Of a stretch of DNA of 64,000 nt, positions 34,501-43,328 are shown in pieces. The notes under the pieces are model-generated. The model searched no databases, was not told where the DNA came from, and worked only from the letters and a program-made list of their open reading frames with translations. Positions within the stretch are counted from its first letter, which is position 1; each line of letters begins with the position of its first letter. Origin of the DNA: Marinimicrococcus sp033875255 (GTDB lineage: Bacteria; Pseudomonadota; Alphaproteobacteria; Geminicoccales; Geminicoccaceae); the NCBI GenBank assembly GCA_033875255.1, contig JAWZSN010000021.1, positions 34,542 through 98,541 of the forward strand, in the 5' to 3' direction. Position numbers and translations under genes: made by a program.

Positions 34501-36396
34501 TCAAGCCATGGCGTAGCCCAGCCGGCGCAGCGCCTCGCGGATCTCCTCGAGGATCATGGGATCGTCGATGGTGGCCGGCGCCTCGAAGGGCCGGCCATCG
34601 GCGATCTTCTTCATGGTGCCGCGCAGGATCTTGCCGGAGCGGGTCTTGGGCAGCCTCGGCACCACCGCCGCCAGCTTGAACGCGGCGACCGGCCCGATCG
34701 CCTCGCGAACCTTGCGCACCAGCTCCTCGCAGATCTCGGCGTCGGCACGCTCGACACCGCTCTTGAGGACCACGAGGCCCAGCGGCAGCTCGCCCTTGAG
34801 CTGGTCGGCGACGCCGATCACCGCGCATTCGGCAACGTCGGGGTGGGCGGCCAGCACCTCCTCCATCGCCCCGGTCGACAAACGGTGGCCGGCGACATTG
34901 ATGACGTCGTCGATGCGCGACATCACGAAGACGTAGCCGTCCTCGTCGCGATAGCCCGCGTCACCGGTGAGGTAGTAGCCCGGGAAGCGGCGCATGTAGG
35001 CCTCCTCGAAGCGCTCGTCGTCCCGCCAGAGCGTCGGCAGGCAGCCCGGCGGCATCGGCAGCCTGATGCAGATGGCGCCGATCCGGCCGGCCGGCAGCGC
35101 GCGGCCCTCCTCGTCGAGCACCCGCACGTCGTAGCCCGGCACGGGCAGGGTCGGCGAGCCCGGCTTGACCGGCAGCGCCTCGATCCCCGTGCAGTTGGCA
35201 CAGATCGACCAGCCGGTCTCGGTCTGCCACCAGTGATCGATCACCGGCACCCGGAGCTTCTCGCGCGCCCACGCGAGCGTGTCGGGATCGCAGCGCTCGC
35301 CCGCCAGGAACAGGGTGCGGAAGGCGGAGAGGTCGTGGCGGCCGATGTGGAGACCCTGCGGGTCCTCCTTCTTGATGGCGCGAAAGGCGGTAGGCGCGGT
35401 GAACAGGGCCGCCACCTTGTGCTGGCTGGCGACCCGCCAGAAAGCGCCGGGGTCGGGCGTGCCGACGGGCTTGCCCTCGTAGAGGATCGTGGTGTTGCCG
35501 TTGAGCAGCGGCCCGTAGACGATGTAGCTGTGGCCGACCACCCAGCCCACGTCGGAGGCCGCCCAGAACACCTCGCCCGGCGCCATGCCGTAGATGTTGC
35601 GCATGCTCCACAGCAACGCCACGGCATGGCCGCCATTGTCGCGCACGACCCCCTTGGGGCGTCCGGTGGTGCCGGAGGTGTAGAGGATGTAGAGCGGATC
35701 GGTGGCCTCGACCGGCACGCACGGCACCGGGCTGGCGCCGGCCATGCGGGTGTCCCAGTCGAGATCGCGGCCCTCGGTCATCTCGGCCTTGGCCTGCGGC
35801 CGCTGAAGGATCACGCAATGGCGCGGCTGGTGGCGGGCTTCGGCCAGCGCCGCGTCGAGCAGCGGCTTGTAGGCGATCACCCGGCTGCCCTCCACGCCGC
35901 AGGAGGCGGAGACGACCACGGTCGGCTGCGCATCGTCGATCCGGGCGGCCAGCTCGTGGCTGGCAAAGCCGCCGAAGACCACCGAATGCACCGCGCCGAT
36001 CCGGGCGCAGGCGAGCATCGCGATCACCGCCTCGGGCACCATCGGCATGTAGAGAATGACCCGGTCGCCCTTGCCGACGCCGCAGCCCGCGAGCACTCCG
36101 GCAAAGCGCGCCACCAGGTCCTTGAGCTCGGCGAAGCTGAAGCTCCGCACCGTGCCGGTGACCGGACTGTCGTGGATCAGGGCGGGCTGCCCGCCCCGGC
36201 CGTCGGCGACGTGCCGGTCGACGGCGTTGTGGCAGGTGTTGAGCATCCCGCCTTCGAACCAGCGGGCGAAGGGCGGCCGGTCGAAGTTCAGCACCCGGCG
36301 CCACGGCCGGTCCCAGTGCAACGCTGTGGCGGCCTCGCTCCAGAAGGCTTCCGGCTCCGCGAGTGACCGCGCATAGACCTGCTCGAAAGCGCCCAT
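34501..36396 (-). CDS. prpE: Propionyl-CoA synthetase (PrpE)
   Basis: AMP-forming acyl-CoA synthetase converting propionate, CoA and ATP to propionyl-CoA, 631 residues, normal for PrpE. ANL motifs: YTSGTTGRPKGVV (phosphate loop), GVVRDNGGHAVALLWSM (characteristic of PrpE), WWQTETGW, YYLTGDAG, and TRSGKILRGTMKKI, which holds the catalytic lysine usually acetylated for control. The frame extends to 37020, but the family start is MGAFEQVYARS at 36396. Monocistronic, divergent from the ABC-cyclase operon. Confidence 0.92.
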   Translation of the reverse strand: MGAFEQVYARSLAEPEAFWSEAATALHWDRPWRRVLNFDRPPFARWFEGGMLNTCHNAVDRHVADGRGGQPALIHDSPVTGTVRSFSFAELKDLVARFAGVLAGCGVGKGDRVILYMPMVPEAVIAMLACARIGAVHSVVFGGFASHELAARIDDAQPTVVVSASCGVEGSRVIAYKPLLDAALAEARHQPRHCVILQRPQAKAEMTEGRDLDWDTRMAGASPVPCVPVEATDPLYILYTSGTTGRPKGVVRDNGGHAVALLWSMRNIYGMAPGEVFWAASDVGWVVGHSYIVYGPLLNGNTTILYEGKPVGTPDPGAFWRVASQHKVAALFTAPTAFRAIKKEDPQGLHIGRHDLSAFRTLFLAGERCDPDTLAWAREKLRVPVIDHWWQTETGWSICANCTGIEALPVKPGSPTLPVPGYDVRVLDEEGRALPAGRIGAICIRLPMPPGCLPTLWRDDERFEEAYMRRFPGYYLTGDAGYRDEDGYVFVMSRIDDVINVAGHRLSTGAMEEVLAAHPDVAECAVIGVADQLKGELPLGLVVLKSGVERADAEICEELVRKVREAIGPVAAFKLAAVVPRLPKTRSGKILRGTMKKIADGRPFEAPATIDDPMILEEIREALRRLGYAMA

Positions 36397-36669
36397 GATC
36401 GTTCTCTGGCCTCCCCATGACGGTTGGGCGACGATAGAAAGAGTGAACGAGCCCGGCAACGCCGTCCGTGCGCAGACACCCTCCGTGGCGGGGTGTGGTT
36501 GCGCCGGCCTTGCGATACCGCGACGCCCGGTGCGCGTCGTCGGGCCGATCGAGGAGATGACCGGGCCTCGGCAAGCGCGCATGCTGCTCCCCCGGGGAGC
36601 TTGCGCCTGCCCGGCCCCGCCGGAGGGTCCCGTTCGGCCCCGAGCCGGCGACAGGGGAGCGGACGCGGA

Positions 36670-39312
36670 ATGGAACGCTCGATCTTCGCGTATATCCGGC
36701 GCTACAGCTGGCGCCAGCAGCTGGTGATCCTCGGCCTGACGCTCCTCTCCTTCCCGCCGCTCTACCTCACCCTCGAGCTGCCCAAGACCATCATCAATGA
36801 GGCGCTCGGCGACAGTGAGGGCCCGTGGCTGCTGTTCGGTCGCTCGTTCAGCCAGGTCGAGTACCTCTTCGCCCTGTGCGCCATCTTCCTGGCGCTGGTG
36901 CTCGTTTCCGGCGCCATCAAATATGTGCTCAACGTCTATGCCGGCATCACCGCGGAGCGGATGCTGCGCCGCCTGCGCTACGAGCTTTTCGGCCACGTCC
37001 TGCGCTTCCCGCTGCCGCATTTCAGGCGGGTGAGCCAGGGCGAGCTGGTGCAGATGATCAACGCCGAGACCGAGGCCTTGGGCGGCTATGTCGGCGACGC
37101 GCTGGCGGTACCGGCGTTCCAGGGCGGCACCCTGCTGACGATCCTGACCTTCATGTTCATGCAGGACCCGATTCTCGGCTTCGCGGCAGTGGCCCTCTAT
37201 CCGCTGCAGATCTACCTGATCCCGCGTCTGCAGCGAAAGGTTAACGCGCTGGGCAAGCAGCGCGTCCTGCAGGTCCGCCGCAATGCCGAGAAGATCAGCG
37301 AGACCGTGGCCGGCGTGCGCGATATCCGCGCCAATGACGCCACCCGCTACGAGCGGGCTCGATTCAGCGAGCAGCTCGGCCAGGTATTCTGGATCCGCTT
37401 CGATATCTACAAAAAGAAGTTTCTCATCAAGTTCATCAACAACTTCATCGCCCAGCTCGGTCCGTTTTTCTTCTTCTCGATCGGCGGCTATCTGGTCATC
37501 GCCGGCGATATCACGCTAGGCGCGCTGGTGGCCGTGGTCGGCGCGCAGAAGGACCTGGCATCGCCCTGGAAAGAGCTTTTGACCTACTACCAGACCATGT
37601 GGGACGTACGGATCAAGTACGACCAGACGGTCTCCCAGTTCGCGCCCGCCGGGCTCCACGAGGCGAGGCTGCAGGACGAGGAGCCCGAGACCATCCCCGC
37701 GCTCGACGGTCCCATCAAGGTCTCCGGCGTGAGCCATGCCGACGAGGGCGGCGGGCTGATCCTCGACAATGTCGGATTCGAGATCCGCGACCCCTGCCAC
37801 ATCGCCATTCTCGGGCCGGCCGGTGCCGGCAAGGAGGAGCTGAGCCTGATGCTGGCGGGCCTGCTGCCGCCGCAGGGCGGGCGCATCTGGATGAGCGGGC
37901 AGGACGTGGCGGGCCTCCCCGAGGCCGTTCTGGGGCGCCGGATCGGCTATGTGGGCAGCCCCAGCGCGGTCTTCAGCGGCACCATCGAGGACAATCTCCT
38001 CTACGGCCTGATGTACCGTCCCGTGCGGCCGCGCGACATCCCTCCCGAGATCGAGGACCAGCACCGCCTGGCGGTTCTCGAGGCGATCCGCGCCGGCAAC
38101 TCGCCGCACGATCCCGAGGCGGACTGGATCGACTACGAGGCGATCGGGATCAGCGGCCCGAAGGAACGCCTGGGCGCCCTGGTGCGCGTGCTGCGCCTGG
38201 TGCTGCTCGAGGAGGACGTCTACCGGCTGGGCGTGCGCAGCACCCTGCCCGAGACGCTCAAGGACGAGCTGACGGCCGCCCTGCTCGAGGCCCGGCGGGT
38301 GATGCAGGAGCGACTCGCCGGCGACGAGCGCCTCGCCCGCCTGGTCGAGCCGTTCGACCCCGACCGCTACAACAACAACGCCACGATGGCCGAGAACCTG
38401 CTGTTCGGCACGCCGGTGGGCAGCACCTTCGACATCGACAATCTGGCCCGCCACCCCTATGTGCGGCGCGTGCTTCGCGAGACCGGCCTTTTGGACACGC
38501 TCCTCGAGGTCGGTCTGCAGGTGGCCGAGACCATGGTCGAGCTCTTTGCCGACCTGCCGCCGGAGCATGAATATTTCCGCCAGTTCAGCTTCATCGCCCC
38601 CGACGAGCTGCCCGACTACCGGGCGCTGGTGACGCGCGCCGACCGCGAGCGGCTGGGCGAGCTGGACGAGGCGGACCGCCAGCGCCTGCTCTCCCTGCCC
38701 TTCAAGCTCATTCCCACGCGACACCGGCTGGGCCTCGTCGAGGAGCCGCTGCAAGAACGGATCTTGGAGGCACGCCGCTGGTTCCGCGACCATCTGCCGG
38801 AGGATCTCCAGGGCGCGGTGGCCTTCTTCGACCCCGCCCGGTACAACGAGGCGACCACGATCCAAGACAACATTCTCTTCGGCAAGATCGCCTACGGGCA
38901 GGCGCAGGCGGCGCATCGGGTGGCCGAGCTCTTGACCGAGATCATCAACGAGGTCGGCCTGCACGACCGGATCACCGAGGTCGGCCTGATGGCCCCGGCC
39001 GGCGTCGCCGGCGGGCGCCTCTCGGCCGCGCAGCGGCAGAAGCTCGCGATTGCCCGCAGCCTCCTGAAGCGGCCGGACATCCTGGTCTGCTACGAGGCCA
39101 CCGGCGCTCTGGATGCGGTCGAGCAGGCGCAGGTGCGCGACGCCATGCGCGAGGAGATGAAAGGGCGCTGGATGTTCTGGGCGACCTCGCGGGAGGACTG
39201 GGGGACCGCGTTCGACCATGTGCTCGTGCTCGAGCGCGGCCGGATCGTCCGCGACGGCCGCCTGGCATCCGGCGAGGACGGAAAGGGGACGCCGCTGGTC
39301 GCGGCCTCGTGA
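36670..39312 (+). CDS. ABC exporter-like protein with interrupted, degenerate ATPase domain
   Basis: 880 residues. Residues ~1-345 are an ABC-exporter membrane domain (GITAERMLRRLRYELFGHVL, then VSQGELVQMINAETEALGG). The ATPase domain begins near 355. Walker A is GPAGAGKEE (Lys kept, Ser/Thr replaced by Glu) at ~382; the Q-loop has Ser for Gln (GYVGSPSAVFSG). The signature is LSAAQRQKLA at ~784, Walker B is ILVCYEATG, and the switch His is missing (WATSRED). Some 330 residues of charged helical sequence are inserted between Q-loop and signature. They contain two copies of FDPxRYNxxxTxxxNxLFG (about 562 and 720), echoing GTIEDNLLYG in the ATPase. First gene of a cyclic-nucleotide operon. ATG at 36670 after GGGGAGC. 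Confidence 0.85.
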   Translation: MERSIFAYIRRYSWRQQLVILGLTLLSFPPLYLTLELPKTIINEALGDSEGPWLLFGRSFSQVEYLFALCAIFLALVLVSGAIKYVLNVYAGITAERMLRRLRYELFGHVLRFPLPHFRRVSQGELVQMINAETEALGGYVGDALAVPAFQGGTLLTILTFMFMQDPILGFAAVALYPLQIYLIPRLQRKVNALGKQRVLQVRRNAEKISETVAGVRDIRANDATRYERARFSEQLGQVFWIRFDIYKKKFLIKFINNFIAQLGPFFFFSIGGYLVIAGDITLGALVAVVGAQKDLASPWKELLTYYQTMWDVRIKYDQTVSQFAPAGLHEARLQDEEPETIPALDGPIKVSGVSHADEGGGLILDNVGFEIRDPCHIAILGPAGAGKEELSLMLAGLLPPQGGRIWMSGQDVAGLPEAVLGRRIGYVGSPSAVFSGTIEDNLLYGLMYRPVRPRDIPPEIEDQHRLAVLEAIRAGNSPHDPEADWIDYEAIGISGPKERLGALVRVLRLVLLEEDVYRLGVRSTLPETLKDELTAALLEARRVMQERLAGDERLARLVEPFDPDRYNNNATMAENLLFGTPVGSTFDIDNLARHPYVRRVLRETGLLDTLLEVGLQVAETMVELFADLPPEHEYFRQFSFIAPDELPDYRALVTRADRERLGELDEADRQRLLSLPFKLIPTRHRLGLVEEPLQERILEARRWFRDHLPEDLQGAVAFFDPARYNEATTIQDNILFGKIAYGQAQAAHRVAELLTEIINEVGLHDRITEVGLMAPAGVAGGRLSAAQRQKLAIARSLLKRPDILVCYEATGALDAVEQAQVRDAMREEMKGRWMFWATSREDWGTAFDHVLVLERGRIVRDGRLASGEDGKGTPLVAAS

Positions 39313-39322
39313 GGGACGGAAG

Positions 39323-39805
39323 ATGATGACGCTCAAGCAGGATGTCGAGGCGCTGAGGAACATTCCCCTCTTCGCCAAGATCGAGCCCACCAAGCTCAAG
39401 CTCCTGGCCTTCACGAGCGAGCATGTCGAGTTCCAGCAAGGGGACGCGGTATGCCGCGAGGGCGAGCCGGGCGATGCTGCCTACATCCTGCTGGACGGCG
39501 CCGCCGACGTGCTGGTCACCACGCCGCGCGGACCGATGAAAGTGGCGAGCCTGCATCAAAACGACATCGTGGGCGAGATCGCCGTCCTTTGCGACGTGCC
39601 GCGCACCGCGACCGTGGAGGCTACCACCCGTCTCGTTACCCTGCGGATCTCGAAAGACAGCTTCTTCAACCTGGTGACCCAGTTTCCGCAGGTCGGGGTA
39701 GAGATCATGCACGAGCTGGCCTCCCGCCTGCACCACACCACCCAGCGTCTCACCGAGGTCTCCGGGCGCCTGCGCGAGATCGAGAACCCCGCGGGCGACG
39801 CATGA
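39323..39805 (+). CDS. Stand-alone cyclic nucleotide-binding protein
   Basis: 160 residues consisting almost only of a cNMP-binding domain (CAP family) without a DNA-binding helix-turn-helix. N-terminal LRNIPLFAKIEPTKLKLLAF, then FQQGDAVCREGEPGDAAYIL. The phosphate-binding cassette is VGEIAVLCDVPRTATVEA, with the conserved Glu and Arg that contact ribose and phosphate. The C-terminal helix (about 115-155) could contact a partner. It starts 10 bases after the ABC gene and its stop overlaps the cyclase start, so it is probably the sensor for the cyclase product acting on the ABC protein. Confidence 0.9.
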   Translation: MMTLKQDVEALRNIPLFAKIEPTKLKLLAFTSEHVEFQQGDAVCREGEPGDAAYILLDGAADVLVTTPRGPMKVASLHQNDIVGEIAVLCDVPRTATVEATTRLVTLRISKDSFFNLVTQFPQVGVEIMHELASRLHHTTQRLTEVSGRLREIENPAGDA

Positions 39806-40998
39806 GCGGCGACACGGGGAGCTGGCCGCACCAGCGTCTGCTGGCCCTCGACTGGCTGGCCCACGGCTCGGCCGCGGTGCCGTTCGTCGATGACCTCCTC
39901 CCCCGGGTCTGCGAGCTGCTGCTCGCCGACGGCGTGCCGGTCGAGCGTGGCGCCCTGCATTTACAGGCGCTGCATCCGCAGTTCATGGGGGCCCGCCTGC
40001 TCTGGCGGACCGGGCTGAAGCAGGCCGAGATGGCCCTGGTAGGGTTCGAGATCGTCGGCGAGGAGCGCTATCTCAACAGTCCCATCCGGGCGCTCTGGTT
40101 CGGCGCCGAAGGCATCCGCCAGCGGCTCGATCTGGCTGAGACCAGCTCCGGGTTCGCGATCTACGACGAGCTTCGCGCCGACGGCTTCACCGACTATGTG
40201 GCGCTGCCCATGGTGTTCACCGACGGCAGGCGGCATGCCTGTACCTGGAGCACGCGCCGGCCCGGCGGCTTCACCACCGCGCAACTGATCGCGCTCAACG
40301 ACCTCCTGCCGGTGCTCGCCATGGCGACCGAGATCCGCCTCAACCGGCGAATCGCCCGGACCGTGCTCGAGACCTATGTGGGGAAGAGCGCGGCGCCGCG
40401 CATCCTCGCCGGCGAGATCCGCCGCGGCAGCGGCGAGACGGTGCGCGCGGCCATCTGGAACTCCGACATCCGCGGCTTCACCCAGCTTTCCGAGCGCTGG
40501 CCGCGCGACGACGTGATCAGCGGCCTCAACGACTATTTCGACGCCATGGTGGAGCCCGTCGAGCGGCATGGCGGCGAGGTCCTGAAGTTCCTCGGCGACG
40601 GGGTGCTGGCGATCTTCCCGCTCGACGAGGCGGCAGCCTGCTCGCGCGCCCTGAGCGGCGCCTTCGAGGCGTGCAAGGCGATGATCGGTCTCAACGAGCG
40701 GCGCCGCGGCGAGGGCCGCTTCGAGCTCGAATACGGCATAGCGCTGCACATGGGCGACGTGATGTACGGGAATGTGGGCTCCCGGCGGCGCCTCGATTTC
40801 ACGGTGATCGGCCCCGCCGTCAACGTCTCCGCCCGCATGCAGCAGCTCTGCCGCGAGACGGGGCGCAGCGTCCTCATCTCGCAGCCCTTCGCGATGAGCT
40901 GCGGCTGCAGCCTCGAGGCGCTCGAGCCCCTGGGCGCCTTTCCGATACGCGGCGTCGAGGGTCCGCTCGAGGTCTTCGCCCTGGCCGGGGGAGCCTGA
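39802..40998 (+). CDS. Class III adenylate/guanylate cyclase
   Basis: 398 residues. The N-terminal ~190 residues form a GAF-like or unknown sensory domain of the type found in alphaproteobacterial cyclases (EERYLNSPIRALWFGAEGIR; FTDYVALPMVFTDGRRHA). The catalytic domain spans about 210-390: metal Asp in NSDIRGFTQLSE and in KFLGDGVLAIFP, the adenine-recognition Lys (LKFLG) and Asp (LDFTVIGPAVNVSARM), and the transition-state Asn and Arg. All catalytic residues are present, favouring an active adenylate cyclase. No membrane span. Coupled (ATGA) to the cNMP-binding gene. Confidence 0.92.
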   Translation: MSGDTGSWPHQRLLALDWLAHGSAAVPFVDDLLPRVCELLLADGVPVERGALHLQALHPQFMGARLLWRTGLKQAEMALVGFEIVGEERYLNSPIRALWFGAEGIRQRLDLAETSSGFAIYDELRADGFTDYVALPMVFTDGRRHACTWSTRRPGGFTTAQLIALNDLLPVLAMATEIRLNRRIARTVLETYVGKSAAPRILAGEIRRGSGETVRAAIWNSDIRGFTQLSERWPRDDVISGLNDYFDAMVEPVERHGGEVLKFLGDGVLAIFPLDEAAACSRALSGAFEACKAMIGLNERRRGEGRFELEYGIALHMGDVMYGNVGSRRRLDFTVIGPAVNVSARMQQLCRETGRSVLISQPFAMSCGCSLEALEPLGAFPIRGVEGPLEVFALAGGA

Positions 40999-41753
40999 TG
41001 CGCCTGGCGCAGCGGGTGGCGCGCCGGCTCGGCTGGGACCTTACTCCGCGCCGCAAGGCCAAGCTGCCGATCGCCCAGCTGGTGGCCGGCCTCGAGTATT
41101 TCCGCATCGACGCGGTGATCGACGTCGGCGCCAATGTCGGCCAGTACGGCGCGCTCCTGCGCGAGTTCGGCTGGCGCGGCCCCATCCTCTCGATCGAGCC
41201 TATTCCCGAGGCCCATGCGGCCCTTTGTGCCCGGGCCGCCGGCGATCCCGCCTGGCAGGTCGCACCTCCCATGGCGCTCGGCGCCGAGAACGGCGAGGCA
41301 GTGCTGGAGGTCTCCGCGGAGAGCGACATGAGCTCGCTGCTGCCCCAGGCAGGCCTGCTGCGCCGGCTCTCGCCCAGCTCGGCCGTGCAACGGCGGGAGC
41401 GCGTGGCCCTGCACCGTCTCGACGGGCTCGCGGCGCTACGGAACCCCGGCTGGCAGCGCCTGTTCGTCAAGATCGACGTGCAGGGGGCCGAGCTGCAGGT
41501 GCTGGCCGGGGCGGAGGCGGTAATGCCGCGGATCATCGGCCTGCAGCTCGAGATGGCGCTGGTGCCGCTCTACGAGGGTGAACGCGACTGGCGGGCGACG
41601 ATCGACCACCTCGCCACCCGCGGTTTCACGCCCTATCTTTTCCTCCCAGGCTATTACGAGCCCAAGCTCGCGAGACAGGTGCAGATGGACGGCATTTTCT
41701 ATCGAGACCGGATGGTGCAGATCCTAGAGGAGGATGTTCCCTCCCATGGCTGA
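40998..41753 (+). CDS. FkbM-family SAM-dependent methyltransferase
   Basis: 251 residues. SAM-binding motif I is VIDVGANVGQYGALLREFG, acidic strand 2 is LSIEPIPEAH, and the FkbM block FVKIDVQGAELQVLAGAE and EMALVPLYEGE are clear. These enzymes O-methylate sugars, lipids or secondary metabolites. The start overlaps the cyclase stop (TGATG) and the end runs 7 bases past the start region of psd, so it bridges the signalling genes and the phospholipid genes. Substrate unknown. Confidence 0.88.
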   Translation: MRLAQRVARRLGWDLTPRRKAKLPIAQLVAGLEYFRIDAVIDVGANVGQYGALLREFGWRGPILSIEPIPEAHAALCARAAGDPAWQVAPPMALGAENGEAVLEVSAESDMSSLLPQAGLLRRLSPSSAVQRRERVALHRLDGLAALRNPGWQRLFVKIDVQGAELQVLAGAEAVMPRIIGLQLEMALVPLYEGERDWRATIDHLATRGFTPYLFLPGYYEPKLARQVQMDGIFYRDRMVQILEEDVPSHG

Positions 41754-42447
41754 TCCTCGTGCCATCGACACGGTCCTCACCCCGATCAACAAGGCGGCCT
41801 GGCCCTTTGTCGGCGCCTTCTTCGTGCTGGCGGTACTGCTGGGGCTGCTCTGGGAGCCGCTCTTCTGGCTGGGCCTGGTGGCCACCGCCTGGTGTGTCTA
41901 CTTTTTCCGCGACCCGGTCCGCGTGACGCCCGACGACCCGATGCTGGTCACCAGCCCGGCCGACGGCCTGGTCTCCAGCATCAAGCCGCGGCGCCCGCCG
42001 GCCGAGCTGGAGATGGGCACCGAGCCGCTGCCCTGCGTCAGCGTCTTCCTCAACGTCTTCGACGTGCACGTCAACCGCACCCCGGTGCCAGGGCGCGTCA
42101 CCCGCAGCGCCTACCATCATGGCAAGTTCCTCAATGCCGCGCTCGACAAGGCCTCGGAGGACAATGAGCGGCAGAGCTACCGTATCGAGGCGGCGGATGG
42201 CCGCTCGGTGGGGCTGGTGCAGATCGCCGGGCTCGTCGCCCGCCGCATCGTCTCCTATGTCGACCAGGGCGCCATTCTCGAGCCCGGCATGCGGGTCGGG
42301 CTGATCCGCTTCGGCAGCCGCTGCGACGTCTATCTGCCTGCCGGCACCGTGCCGCAGGTGATCTTGGGCCAGCGGGCGGTGGCCGGCGAGACCATCCTCG
42401 CCAACCTCGCCGGTCCGCAGGTCGAGCGCCGGGGAAGGAAGGACTGA
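41746..42447 (+). CDS. psd: Phosphatidylserine decarboxylase proenzyme
   Basis: Converts phosphatidylserine to phosphatidylethanolamine at the inner membrane; 233 residues, the short form. A hydrophobic segment lies at about 22-55, with catalytic His in FDVHVNRTPVPG. The self-cleavage site is in LIRFGSRCDVYLP, where the Gly-Ser pair yields the pyruvoyl group. The ATG at 41746 is chosen; an ATG at 41734 lies too close to its AGGAGG. It overlaps the fkbM-type gene and precedes pssA by 2 bases. Confidence 0.92.
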   Translation: MADPRAIDTVLTPINKAAWPFVGAFFVLAVLLGLLWEPLFWLGLVATAWCVYFFRDPVRVTPDDPMLVTSPADGLVSSIKPRRPPAELEMGTEPLPCVSVFLNVFDVHVNRTPVPGRVTRSAYHHGKFLNAALDKASEDNERQSYRIEAADGRSVGLVQIAGLVARRIVSYVDQGAILEPGMRVGLIRFGSRCDVYLPAGTVPQVILGQRAVAGETILANLAGPQVERRGRKD

Positions 42448-42449
42448 TC

Positions 42450-43319
42450 ATGCTGCGCTCGCGCTCGCCACGCCGCCACCGACTCAAGGCGAGGCCGCTC
42501 CTGCACCTCGTCCCCAATATGTTCACCATCCTGAGCCTGTGCGCGGGGCTCACCGCCCTGCGCTACGCGCTCGACGAGCGCTGGCAGCTCGCGGTGGCGT
42601 TGATCCTCGTGGCGGGCGTGCTCGACGGGCTCGACGGTCGCTCGGCTCGGATGCTCAACATCCAGAGCAAGCTCGGCGCCGAGCTCGACAGCCTCGCCGA
42701 CTTCTTCAATTTCGGCGTGGCCCCCGCCCTCATCGTCTATCTTTGGACGCTGAGCGCCCTGCCGGGGCTGGGCTGGGCGCTGGCGCTGCTGTTCGCCACC
42801 TGCTGCGCGCTGCGCCTCGCCCGCTTCAACAGCGAGCTCGACAAGCCGGACCGGCCGCGCTGGTCGCTCTACTTCTTCACCGGCATCCCGGCACCGGCAG
42901 CAGCGGGCCTCGCCCTTACCCCGATGATGCTGTCCTTCATCGCCGGCGCCGGCTGGCCGCGCAGCTGGTGGATCAACGCCGTCATGTTGCTGTTCGTGGC
43001 GATGATGATGGTGAGCAAGGTCCCGACCTTCTCCGTCAAGCGGTTGCGGATCAAGCCGGACTACGTGCTGCCGACCCTGCTGCTGGTGGGCCTGCTCACG
43101 GCCTTCCTGGTGACCGAGCCGTGGCTTGCCCTCTCGGTGCTGGGTGTCTGCTACCTGGCGAGCATCCCCTTCAGCGTGATCGTCGCCCGGCGGCTCAGGC
43201 GCCAGGAGGAGGCGGGGGTACCGGCGGCGGAGGCCGGACCGGCCGCGTCCCCGGCAAGCCACGGCGGCGAGCCCCCGGAGAGCGTCCTGCCGTTCGGGCA
43301 GCGCCACCCGAAATCCTGA
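42450..43319 (+). CDS. pssA: CDP-diacylglycerol-serine O-phosphatidyltransferase
   Basis: Makes phosphatidylserine, the substrate of Psd; 289 residues. The CDP-alcohol phosphotransferase signature is complete: GVLDGLDGRSARML followed by GAELDSLADF, giving the four metal-binding Asp. About seven spans are visible. Opening PLLHLVPNMFTILSLCAG is typical of type II (PssA, Gram-positive-like) enzymes also used by alphaproteobacteria. The C-terminal ~35 residues are a Pro/Ala-rich tail. Confidence 0.93.
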   Translation: MLRSRSPRRHRLKARPLLHLVPNMFTILSLCAGLTALRYALDERWQLAVALILVAGVLDGLDGRSARMLNIQSKLGAELDSLADFFNFGVAPALIVYLWTLSALPGLGWALALLFATCCALRLARFNSELDKPDRPRWSLYFFTGIPAPAAAGLALTPMMLSFIAGAGWPRSWWINAVMLLFVAMMMVSKVPTFSVKRLRIKPDYVLPTLLLVGLLTAFLVTEPWLALSVLGVCYLASIPFSVIVARRLRRQEEAGVPAAEAGPAASPASHGGEPPESVLPFGQRHPKS

Positions 43320-43328
43320 GCCGGCTTC

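Noticed and set aside
36397..37020. Upstream extension of the propionyl-CoA synthetase frame
   Set aside because: It overlaps the divergent ABC gene and lacks homology; the family start is at 36396.
37516..39414. Long minus-strand open frame opposite the ABC-exporter gene
   Set aside because: Composition is that of an antisense shadow; the plus-strand gene has recognisable domains throughout.
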